Positions 1-5,900 of a DNA stretch of 8,528 nt are shown piece by piece; positions within the stretch are counted from its first letter, which is position 1, and each line of letters starts with the position of its first letter. The notes beneath the pieces were generated by a model. That model searched no databases, was not told the origin of the DNA, and was given only the letters and a program-made list of their open reading frames with translations. Source of the stretch: Candidatus Thorarchaeota archaeon (GTDB lineage Archaea > Asgardarchaeota > Thorarchaeia > Thorarchaeales > Thorarchaeaceae); the NCBI GenBank assembly GCA_016840825.1, contig JAEORN010000371.1, positions 1 to 8,528 on the forward strand. The letters are read 5' to 3'. A program made the position numbers and the translations under genes.

Positions 1-548
1 TCTGTTATACCACCACCCGCAATCACAGGAATATCCAAAGCATCTACGACGGATGGCGTCATTACCATTGTTCCTATATCCAAGACGCCAGTAGCTCCAC
101 CATTCTCATATCCTACCACTGTTACCATATCAGCTCCAAGAGAAGCACCTTTGATTGCATACCTTACTCCTGCACACTTATGGATCCAGAGCGCTCCGCT
201 ATTCTTGAATTTCGGGACCAAGTGCTCCGGAGCCTTGTGGCCACTTGTTTCAATGATCTTCACGCCTTCGTCTAGAGTTGCATCAACATAGTCCTCTAGC
301 TTATCTTGAGGCATCAATGCGGGAAACAGGTTGATATTGACTGCAAATGGCTGATTCGTAAGGGACTGAGTCTTCTTAATGGCATCTCGAAGAGCATCTG
401 GGGATTTGAAATTCGCACTAGCCAGTACCGCACAGGCTCCAGCATTACTGGATACTGCAACAAACTCAGGAGTAGTGATTCTTGCCATCGCCCCGACAAT
501 AATCGGATACTTGCATCCTAACATCTCAGTTACTTTTGTCTTTATCAT
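1..548 (-). CDS. Nitronate monooxygenase / FabK-like FMN-dependent TIM-barrel oxidoreductase (C-terminus cut by window edge)
   Basis: The first 182 residues of a minus-strand gene are present; the rest lies beyond base 1. The family (2-nitropropane dioxygenase/nitronate monooxygenase and enoyl-ACP reductase II) is an FMN-binding TIM barrel of roughly 300-370 residues that oxidises nitronates or reduces enoyl-ACP. Visible hallmarks are the N-terminal strand and phosphate-loop region PIIVGAMARITTPEFVA (15-31), the SNAGACAVLAS segment (34-44), VNINLFP (70-76), a KCAGVRYAIKGASLGAD block (124-140), and GYENGGATG (146-154) followed by PVIAGGGI (174-181), which contributes to flavin phosphate binding. 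In the usual motif GxExGGHxG a His follows the GG pair; here it is Ala152, so the usual catalytic base appears absent. The ATG at 548 is preceded by GGGTGA (554-559) at a 5-base distance. It diverges from the gene at 815. A fatty-acid role is unlikely in an archaeon. Family assignment is firm; substrate unknown. Confidence 0.88.
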   Translation of the reverse strand, partial: MIKTKVTEMLGCKYPIIVGAMARITTPEFVAVSSNAGACAVLASANFKSPDALRDAIKKTQSLTNQPFAVNINLFPALMPQDKLEDYVDATLDEGVKIIETSGHKAPEHLVPKFKNSGALWIHKCAGVRYAIKGASLGADMVTVVGYENGGATGVLDIGTMVMTPSVVDALDIPVIAGGGIT

Positions 549-553
549 TTAGT

Positions 554-559
554 TCACCC
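554..559 (-). promoter_or_regulatory. Ribosome binding site of the nitronate monooxygenase-like gene
   Basis: GGGTGA on the minus strand lies 5 bases before the ATG at 548. It matches the archaeal anti-Shine-Dalgarno complement (GGTGA) and supports that start. Confidence 0.6.
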
Positions 560-589
560 GCATGTTTTCTCTGTTGAATGGGTTCTAAC

Positions 590-599
590 AGATAAATGT
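590..599 (-). promoter_or_regulatory. Candidate TATA element upstream of the nitronate monooxygenase-like gene
   Basis: The minus strand reads ACATTTATCT, about 45 bases before the ATG. That would place transcription initiation about 20 bases before the start codon, leaving room for the ribosome binding site. An identical 10-mer lies at 622-631, so which copy (if either) binds TBP cannot be told by eye. Confidence 0.35.
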
Positions 600-770
600 C
601 GTTATCACCTTGAAAGTCACAAGATAAATGTTCAACCTAAATCGGTTTGAATGCAAATGCGAGAATCCAAACTAGGATACCATTGTAGAAACTCCATTCT
701 CTCCAGTATATGAATACAGGACCTACGCAACAAGTAGCACATTTTTTGACGCTAGGTTCTCCAAAACCCT

Positions 771-780
771 TTCTTATATT
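771..780 (+). promoter_or_regulatory. Candidate TATA box for the gene starting at 815
   Basis: TTCTTATATT sits about 38 bases before the ATG, as expected for an archaeal promoter with a short leader. The leader contains the GAGGAG ribosome binding site at 803-808, 6 bases before the start codon. Confidence 0.5.
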
Positions 781-814
781 CAACAAAGGGCATAGGATAC
801 TAGAGGAGTAGAAT

Positions 815-1204
815 ATGACAATTCGTCCCTGCATCCGCATAATCTACAGTACAAAATCCGCTGGTAGCTATTATGGACGAAAGGGTTTGGAACCAGTCTG
901 CCACAGTTGTGATAAGAGGCTTGGCATAGTTCGCGATTTTCAAGGCTTTGTAATAGTTCCACAGGAGATATCATCTTTGATTTTTTCCGCACAGCTGGCC
1001 GCTGAAGAACTGAACGTGGAACTAGAGTTAGTGGATACCAATAGTATGTCATTGATAGAAAGACTCCGGGAGCTAGTGAATGGAAAACCAATACCACGTA
1101 TTGATATCGGCGAGATGTTTTTTACCGGTCTTCCCACTAAACAGGAAATCATAGAGATATACACGACATATGTAAAGGAACTACGCGATTCTAGAATCTC
1201 TTGA
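815..1204 (+). CDS. Uncharacterised 129-residue protein, possible thioredoxin-like fold with a displaced CxxC
   Basis: I do not recognise this family. The ATG at 815 has a strong GAGGAG (803-808) and an upstream TATA-like element. There is no signal peptide or membrane helix. Residues 44-120 alternate as expected for a thioredoxin-like fold: strand GFVIVP (44-49), helix SLIFSAQLAAEEL (54-66), strand VELELVD (68-74), helix (79-88), then KPIPRIDIG (91-99), where IPR could be the cis-proline loop, and FFTGLPTKQEI (102-111), resembling the closing strand and helix of small thioredoxins. The place where CxxC would normally follow the first strand (VPQEISS) has no cysteine. A CHSC motif (Cys29, Cys32) lies about 20 residues earlier, with a further Cys6. 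It could be a degenerate thioredoxin relative or a small metal-binding protein. The 3' end overlaps the convergent GNAT gene by 14 bases. The gene is confident; the fold is an inference. Confidence 0.75.
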   Translation: MTIRPCIRIIYSTKSAGSYYGRKGLEPVCHSCDKRLGIVRDFQGFVIVPQEISSLIFSAQLAAEELNVELELVDTNSMSLIERLRELVNGKPIPRIDIGEMFFTGLPTKQEIIEIYTTYVKELRDSRIS

Positions 1205-2093
1205 TGAGCATGTACTCCCTTACACCATTTGGATAGCCATCCAGACATCCATACTCATTGTAGCCTTGCTTTCTGAAGAAGTCTAGATTCTGAAAGGTAA
1301 AGCAAGCTGTCTGTCCTGCAATGCACCCTTTTTCCTTAGCAAGCGACTCAGCAGTAGTTAGAAGGTCTTTTCCATAACCCTGGTTCTGATACTTTTCATG
1401 AACCCAGAGTGCTCCTATGTTCATAGTTCCGAGAGTAGTATATCCACGAAGTCCTCCGATGACCTGCTCCTCCTCATTCTTGATGACCATTCTGAGTCCA
1501 ATCTCGGGGTAAATATGGCGCAGATCTCCTAGCTTATCTATGGTGTCTAATCGCATCCCTTCGTGGATAGGTCCTTCAGCTTCTTCCGGTGTCACCTTAT
1601 GGACCGAAAAACGGGTTGGGTCTTTCTTCTTGGGTTCGATATCTGTTTCATCAAGTCTTTTCATCAGGATGATCTCAGTAATTCCCTCAGCATATCCGTC
1701 ATAGATGGCTTTGATCTTGTATCCTACTGCTTGGTAGAACTCAGGCCCTTGAAACGAGAAGGTGTAGGTCTGAGATACTACACATCCATTCTTCTTTGCT
1801 AGTTTCTCAGCTTCTAATAGGAGGTCTCTTCCATACCCTTGCCGTCGATATCTTGTATCCACCCAGAATGTTTCAAGATATTGCGCCCAGTAGAGAGTAC
1901 TTGTTTGAATCCCACCAACGATATTTCCTTCATGGTCTTTGAGGATTAGATTTAGCCATTCTTCTGGCTTATTGAACTCCTCATTTGTCTGTTTCAAATT
2001 ATACGATTCAAGACCCGCCTCAAAGTCCTCCAATTCTTCATTTGTCGGGTCGGTTGTCACTGAAAATCGGTCTGAATCGGTGCGCAATCTCAT
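1191..2093 (-). CDS. Tandem two-domain GNAT family N-acetyltransferase
   Basis: A 300-residue protein made of two GNAT (acetyl-CoA-dependent acetyltransferase) domains, roughly residues 10-147 and 160-300, joined by a charged linker (148-160, containing EPKKK). Each half has the acetyl-CoA pyrophosphate-binding motif A: YRRQGYGRDLL (82-92) and YQNQGYGKDLL (235-245). Each also has the same subfamily signature afterwards: a GC pair, a QT pair, then F-S/T-FQ, an E/DFY/F pair, GY, DGY and a final KR-L/F. This suggests internal duplication. The ATG at 2093 has GAAGGT (2101-2106) 7 bases upstream and a possible TATA at 2144-2154. It overlaps the convergent upstream-strand gene at 1191-1204. The single-domain protein at 3909-4346 belongs to the same subfamily. 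Cytoplasmic; the acceptor substrate (small amine, peptide or antibiotic) cannot be told. GNAT assignment is firm. Confidence 0.93.
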   Translation of the reverse strand: MRLRTDSDRFSVTTDPTNEELEDFEAGLESYNLKQTNEEFNKPEEWLNLILKDHEGNIVGGIQTSTLYWAQYLETFWVDTRYRRQGYGRDLLLEAEKLAKKNGCVVSQTYTFSFQGPEFYQAVGYKIKAIYDGYAEGITEIILMKRLDETDIEPKKKDPTRFSVHKVTPEEAEGPIHEGMRLDTIDKLGDLRHIYPEIGLRMVIKNEEEQVIGGLRGYTTLGTMNIGALWVHEKYQNQGYGKDLLTTAESLAKEKGCIAGQTACFTFQNLDFFRKQGYNEYGCLDGYPNGVREYMLIKRF

Positions 2094-2143
2094 TGTACTA
2101 ACCTTCTTTTCTGAAATCTTAGCTCGGCACTCTGTTCATCCTA

Positions 2144-2154
2144 CTTAATATCTT
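2144..2154 (-). promoter_or_regulatory. Candidate TATA box for the tandem GNAT gene
   Basis: The minus strand reads AAGATATTAAG, about 55 bases before the ATG at 2093. This would give a leader of roughly 28 bases that contains GAAGGT. No better A/T-rich element lies between. Confidence 0.35.
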
Positions 2155-2254
2155 ACTAACTACGCCATCCTTACAGGCACATACTCTGAGCTTATCGTAG
2201 AAACGTATAATCTATGATATTCAGCCTTGACCAAATAGAAACAATCCTGAATTC

Positions 2255-3310
2255 TCAGACGAATTTTCCATATCTGTAGCAGGTTTCTTCTCCCACCACA
2301 ATCTCTCCTTCCGACATACTCTTGATCATATCCACATGAATTGCACTTTCATTCGTTCCCTTACAATCGCGCAAAGCCCTTCCTAGTGCACAGTGAATGG
2401 TATTTCCCATCTTCTCATCAAAGAGCATATTCATACTATACTTCTTGATGCCCTTATTCATACCAATTGCTATCTCTCCAAGGCGACTCGAGCCACTATC
2501 AACCTCAAGGATAGACTTCAAGGTCCCCTCTCCTCTCTCTGCAGAATAATCAATGACGGAGCCTTGCTCGAACTCCAGTTTCACGCCCTCAACTAAGTGT
2601 CCCTGATACATGAAAGGGATATCAAAGGAAATCATTCCTTCTACTGAGTCCTCAACTGGAGAGGTGTAGATTTCACCACTTGGCATGTTGTGCTTTCCAT
2701 CTTCAATTAACCAAGTTCTCCCTGTAGTCAGAGCAAAAAGGTCTGTATCAGGTCCTTTGAGTTGGATGTCATCATAGCGATTTAGTTTCTCACATAACAC
2801 CGACATCTCTTTTGAGAATTCCTCCCAATCGATAAGGATGGCCTCATAGACGAAATCCTTGTATTCCTCAAGACTCATACTTGCCTGTTTCGCCAGTACT
2901 TCACATGGATGTAGTGTATCACACCATTTCTTCCCTAGACTCATCTCAAAAAGGAGCTCTCTTGCCTTCGCTCGTAACACCAACTTCTTCGAATCTACCT
3001 GTGCCAGAGATTTCTCTGTACTCGGTGCGTCAATCCAGATTACTACGTCACTCTCCTGAAGGGCAGATGCGTAATGCCTAGGGAAGAGGGAGAGGGTTTC
3101 CTCGTCTGCATACTCAAGATATGTACGAAGAACCTCATCACTTTCAAGTAGTACGATATAGTTTGCTTTTCTCTTTGAAATCTCGCCTGCAAGTGCAGAA
3201 ACTAGGTCATGTGCCTTTGGACCCGTACGAATCATGACCATTTCTCCTTCTGCAACATTAGTTGACCAATTCACAAGGATTTCAGCATGTCTGGCTATTC
3301 TCGGATCCAA
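2255..3310 (-). CDS. M29-family metallo-aminopeptidase (aminopeptidase T/AmpS-like)
   Basis: A cytoplasmic zinc/cobalt-type aminopeptidase that removes N-terminal residues from peptides. I start it at TTG 3310 (351 residues). This codon has GGTGA (3318-3322) 7 bases upstream, and the protein then opens with LDPRIARHAEILVNWS, the usual N-terminus of the family. A GTG at 3376 would add 22 residues but has poor spacing to any ribosome binding site. Family metal-binding segments are present in order: MPSGEIYTSP (Glu213), LGEIAIGMN (Glu279), GNTIHCALG (His306) and NESAIHVDM (His325, Asp327). The usual ALGxSYPE sequence after the central His is changed to ALGRALRD, so the Tyr conserved seven residues after that His is Leu313. 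The enzyme may be altered or less active. It is divergent from the peroxiredoxin gene, possibly sharing a TATA element at 3365-3373. Family assignment is firm; activity is not assured. Confidence 0.92.
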   Translation of the reverse strand: MDPRIARHAEILVNWSTNVAEGEMVMIRTGPKAHDLVSALAGEISKRKANYIVLLESDEVLRTYLEYADEETLSLFPRHYASALQESDVVIWIDAPSTEKSLAQVDSKKLVLRAKARELLFEMSLGKKWCDTLHPCEVLAKQASMSLEEYKDFVYEAILIDWEEFSKEMSVLCEKLNRYDDIQLKGPDTDLFALTTGRTWLIEDGKHNMPSGEIYTSPVEDSVEGMISFDIPFMYQGHLVEGVKLEFEQGSVIDYSAERGEGTLKSILEVDSGSSRLGEIAIGMNKGIKKYSMNMLFDEKMGNTIHCALGRALRDCKGTNESAIHVDMIKSMSEGEIVVGEETCYRYGKFV

Positions 3311-3364
3311 TAGACTTTCACCAAATTCATTTCTTGGTGTAATAGTTAAGATACCTGTATTTAG

Positions 3365-3373
3365 CCATATACC
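3365..3373. promoter_or_regulatory. Candidate shared bidirectional TATA element between the aminopeptidase and peroxiredoxin genes
   Basis: CCATATACC reads as a TATA-like box on either strand (GGTATATGG on the minus strand). It lies about 56 bases before the peroxiredoxin GTG (3425) and about 59 bases before the aminopeptidase TTG (3310). No stronger A/T element is visible between the two starts. Inference from position only. Confidence 0.35.
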
Positions 3374-3424
3374 CACCTCAACTCTTAAGAATCAAACAAG
3401 ACTTAACGATAGTAAGGTGATTGC

Positions 3425-3901
3425 GTGTCAAGTAATTTAGCAGTAGGCGATAAGGCTCCAGATTTTACACTTTGGGAAGCACCTGGAAAAAGTATCACTT
3501 TAAGTGAAGAGCTTGAGAATGGTCCTGTCGTTCTGGTATTCTATCCAGCTGACTTCACATCAGGCTGTACTAAGGAACTTTGCACCTTTAGAGACATGTT
3601 GACTGGTTTCAATGACATGGGTGCTCAGGTTCTTGGAATCTCAGTTGATGGTATCTTCAGCCATGCAGCATTCAAGAAGGCAAATGATTTAGACTTTCCA
3701 CTTCTCTCTGATTGGGAAAAGACAACTATACGAAACTATGGTATTGTCTTTCCTGACCTTGCGGGAATGAAAGAAGTAGCGAAACGTTCAGTATTTGTCG
3801 TGGATACCGATGGCACACTTGCATATGTTTGGGTAAGTGATAATCCTGGTATACTTCCCAATTTTGATGAGGTCCAAGAGGCCGTAAGTGCACTAAGCTA
3901 G
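3425..3901 (+). CDS. Peroxiredoxin, BCP/PrxQ type
   Basis: A thiol-dependent peroxidase of 158 residues that reduces hydrogen peroxide and organic hydroperoxides in the cytoplasm. The active-site segment FYPADFTSGCTKELCTFRD (39-57) holds the PxxxTxxC triad (Pro41, Thr45, Cys48). Cys48 is the peroxidatic cysteine and Cys53, five residues on, matches the resolving cysteine of the BCP/PrxQ class. Arg121 in KRSVFVVDTDG completes the active site, and GDKAPDF (8-14) is the usual N-terminus. Length is normal. The start is GTG 3425, preceded by AAGGTGA (3414-3420) at a 4-base gap. Its electron donor is unknown; no clear thioredoxin or reductase adjoins it, although the protein at 815-1204 might have a related fold. 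It is divergent from the aminopeptidase and ends 7 bases from the convergent GNAT gene. Confidence 0.96.
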   Translation: MSSNLAVGDKAPDFTLWEAPGKSITLSEELENGPVVLVFYPADFTSGCTKELCTFRDMLTGFNDMGAQVLGISVDGIFSHAAFKKANDLDFPLLSDWEKTTIRNYGIVFPDLAGMKEVAKRSVFVVDTDGTLAYVWVSDNPGILPNFDEVQEAVSALS

Positions 3902-3908
3902 GGGAAAG

Positions 3909-4346
3909 TTAGAGGTCTTTTCCGAGATAGAACTTCTTGATGTCATTAGGATATCCATTGAACACTCCAAAGACCTCATACCCTCTTCTTTGATAGAATT
4001 CAGGAGCTTGAAATGAATAGCTTGAGGTCTGACTTGATATGCATCCGCGCTCTCTAGCAACCTTCTCAGATGCAAATAGGAGTTTGGTACCGTATCCTAG
4101 ACCACGATATTGCTCGTCAACCCATAGATGGTCAATCATGAAACTCATGTATATTGTACGACCCACAATCCCTCCTATTATTTTGTCATCACACTTCAAT
4201 GACAAACTGATATGCTTCCCCGGTTTGTTCGATAACCCTTCTGATTGATCTACATTGTATTGAGCCAGCTTGCTACTGACATATTCCCACTCATCAAGGC
4301 TCATTTCATCAATGAGAGTTCGATCATGATTCTCTGATTCTGTCAT
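3909..4346 (-). CDS. GNAT family N-acetyltransferase, single domain, paralogue of the tandem GNAT
   Basis: A 145-residue acetyl-CoA-dependent acetyltransferase. Motif A is YRGLGYGTKLL (80-90), preceded by the strand DHLWVDE. The tail GC-QT-YSFQAPEFYQRRGYEVFG-NGYP matches both halves of the two-domain protein at 1191-2093 closely, so all three domains belong to one subfamily. I chose ATG 4346: a TATA-like AAAATATAG on the minus strand (4386-4394) lies about 44 bases upstream, and GAGAGAG precedes the start. A TTG at 4373 would add nine residues but has no ribosome binding site and would leave almost no leader. It is convergent with the peroxiredoxin gene, with 7 bases between the stops. No signal peptide. 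Acceptor substrate unknown. Confidence 0.92.
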   Translation of the reverse strand: MTESENHDRTLIDEMSLDEWEYVSSKLAQYNVDQSEGLSNKPGKHISLSLKCDDKIIGGIVGRTIYMSFMIDHLWVDEQYRGLGYGTKLLFASEKVARERGCISSQTSSYSFQAPEFYQRRGYEVFGVFNGYPNDIKKFYLGKDL

Positions 4347-4385
4347 TGGACTCTCTCTCAATACCACTAACAAATGATGTAATTT

Positions 4386-4394
4386 CTATATTTT
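4386..4394 (-). promoter_or_regulatory. Candidate TATA box for the single-domain GNAT
   Basis: AAAATATAG on the minus strand, about 44 bases before the ATG at 4346. It lies between this gene and the stop of the gene at 4409-4828, so the GNAT need not depend on read-through from the Lrp operon upstream. Confidence 0.45.
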
Positions 4395-4408
4395 GCTAAA
4401 ATGTCCGG

Positions 4409-4828
4409 TTATTCTACTTCGTCATCTTTCTTTTTGAAAAGGTGATATGCCAAAGCTCCTGCTGCTAGTGCACCAACACCAACCATAGCTCCTAGGACAT
4501 GTGGAGCATCCTCAACGAGATGTTCTACAGGATGTGTATGAGGGTTCCGCTTATCCTTATGGATTATCCAGTGGTCACCAAAATCATAGGCATGTAATGC
4601 CATGCATGAGCAACGATATTGTCCTTTCATTCCTAACTTTGGTTGTCCCCATATACTTGGTTCGAAGCAATCAGGAAGTTCTGGTAGTTGCTCCTTAGTG
4701 AATTTGATATCCTTGTTGAAGGGAACTGTTTCAAAGAACTTGTGGATGTCTAGCACAGTGGTGACCTCGACATAGGCGATATAATTCAATCTGGACCTAT
4801 ACGAATATAGGTATTCTTCTCCGTACAT
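4409..4828 (-). CDS. Small tail-anchored, His-rich membrane protein of unknown function
   Basis: A 139-residue protein that I do not recognise. A soluble N-terminal part of about 100 residues contains a Cys pair (CSC, with FGDHWIIH nearby) and a His-rich stretch (HKDKRNPHTHPVEHL, then APH). A single Gly/Ala-rich hydrophobic helix (AMVGVGALAAGALAYHLF) lies near the C-terminus and ends in the charged tail KKKDDEVE. The positive residues straight after the helix and the lack of any N-terminal signal suggest a tail anchor, so topology is uncertain. The Cys and His residues could bind a metal; this is inference. I chose ATG 4828, 7 bases after the stop of the Lrp-like gene, with GAGAG just upstream. 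A TTG at 4855 would add nine residues and overlap that gene by 20 bases. It probably forms an operon with the regulator, which makes it a candidate target or partner. Confidence 0.8.
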   Translation of the reverse strand: MYGEEYLYSYRSRLNYIAYVEVTTVLDIHKFFETVPFNKDIKFTKEQLPELPDCFEPSIWGQPKLGMKGQYRCSCMALHAYDFGDHWIIHKDKRNPHTHPVEHLVEDAPHVLGAMVGVGALAAGALAYHLFKKKDDEVE

Positions 4829-4835
4829 TTGCTCT

Positions 4836-5759
4836 CTATTTGAGATGGGATTCAATTATCTCGTTCCGAAAATCTGGAAAGTATTCCCATTCTCCAAGAA
4901 TCATTTGCTGCATTATCTCAGTTCCTGAAATGAGTTGGAGAATCTGATCATGCAAATATGTAATATCCTTTGCATTGGGAGATTGAAACACCAATAGGAG
5001 TTCAGGACTGTCTGCAATTCGCCAGCTTAGCCAATAGTTTTCTGGAAATGCTTCTGAAAGGGTTCTATCAGTATGAATCTGCACGTTCTCAGATATTTCT
5101 TGAAATCGCACATTGAATATGATGACCATTCCATAACTTACAGCTCCCGGATTAATGAGCAATGTTTCGGAAATCATACCATTTTCTCGCAAGTATGTCA
5201 GCCTCTTCCGTACACTTGGTACTGAAGCCTTTACTATCCTAGATAGATCACTTAGCTGCATCCTACCATTTTTTTGTAATGTGTGGATGATTTTCCAATC
5301 AATCTTCTTCAAGTCATCAAGACCTTTGGTAGCCTGCGTTGCTTTATAGGCTAATGGCGGAAGAAGTGGAACTATTCTTTGATTTGCTATACTGCGCTCC
5401 GAGCGAATATAGTCAATGACACTAGTCAATTCAGCATTATTTCGATAGGTTAAGATGACCATAACCTCTGATTGGAATCCGAATGCAATTGCATAGATGT
5501 TCGGATGATTCCCAAGTTCTCGAATCCTTTCCTTGTCCCCTCCATCCGCAAGTTCAAGATAGATGACCGCAAAGTTGGCATGCAATATCTCCAGTGGTAT
5601 CTGCACATCAAAGGCAACTATCACATTCTCTTGGACCAATTTCTCAACCCGTTTCTTGATTGTATTTACTGAAACATCATACTTCTGAGCAAGGTCTGTA
5701 AACGATATACGACAATTTGCACTCAGTTCTCCAATGAGAATCCTATCGAAGGAATCCAA
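4836..5759 (-). CDS. Lrp/AsnC-like transcription regulator with two winged-HTH domains
   Basis: A 307-residue DNA-binding regulator built as a tandem duplication of the Lrp/AsnC plan. The first winged helix-turn-helix is at about 3-50 (DRILIGELSANCRISFTDLA, recognition helix near SVNTIKKRVEKL) and is followed by an alpha/beta effector/oligomerisation-like region (60-130). The second HTH is at about 152-202 (IDWKIIHTLQKNGRMQLSDL, recognition helix SVPSVRKRLTYL) and is followed by a second alpha/beta region (209-285). Ordinary Lrp proteins are about 150 residues with one HTH, so this chain resembles a covalent dimer. The TTG at 5759 is the only sensible start: an in-frame TAG lies just upstream, and GGAG precedes it by about 10 bases. 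The gene immediately downstream is the tail-anchored protein. It is divergent from the small membrane-protein pair. Autoregulation is typical for the family. Target genes and ligand are unknown. Confidence 0.9.
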   Translation of the reverse strand: MDSFDRILIGELSANCRISFTDLAQKYDVSVNTIKKRVEKLVQENVIVAFDVQIPLEILHANFAVIYLELADGGDKERIRELGNHPNIYAIAFGFQSEVMVILTYRNNAELTSVIDYIRSERSIANQRIVPLLPPLAYKATQATKGLDDLKKIDWKIIHTLQKNGRMQLSDLSRIVKASVPSVRKRLTYLRENGMISETLLINPGAVSYGMVIIFNVRFQEISENVQIHTDRTLSEAFPENYWLSWRIADSPELLLVFQSPNAKDITYLHDQILQLISGTEIMQQMILGEWEYFPDFRNEIIESHLK

Positions 5760-5816
5760 TGACTATCGTCTCCATTTTTCCGATTTTGACCCGACTGGTG
5801 CAAAGAAGCGAACGAT

Positions 5817-5827
5817 TCCTTATATGA
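5817..5827. promoter_or_regulatory. Candidate shared bidirectional TATA element between the Lrp-like and small membrane-protein genes
   Basis: TCCTTATATGA reads CATATAAGGA on the minus strand, so each direction has a TATA-like core. It is about 63 bases before the Lrp-like start (5759) and about 78 bases before ATG 5901. Such a site would let one TBP footprint serve, or compete between, both genes. Inference from position and sequence. Confidence 0.4.
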
Positions 5828-5900
5828 TGTGTGAAAACTTGTACTCTGTATCGACCAAGGTTTCTAGTATTCTGAACAAGTTGGTATACCTGTGATAAAA

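Noticed and set aside
306..521. Plus-strand open frame inside the nitronate monooxygenase-like gene
   Set aside because: It is antisense to a clear family match and has a low-complexity, Ser/Arg/Cys-rich composition typical of shadow frames.
549..814. Search of the largest gap for a tRNA, other structured RNA or small gene
   Set aside because: No cloverleaf, T-loop GTTCRANNC with partner stems, or supported short frame was found. Only promoter-like elements and a short repeat are visible.
780..1097. Minus-strand open frame opposite the gene at 815-1204
   Set aside because: It lacks a ribosome binding site and has no recognisable protein pattern. The opposite strand has a strong start signal and a regular strand/helix pattern.
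3311..3376. GTG start adding 22 residues to the M29 aminopeptidase
   Set aside because: It has poor ribosome-binding-site spacing, its extra residues do not match the family N-terminus, and it would swallow the likely promoter. It is not excluded.
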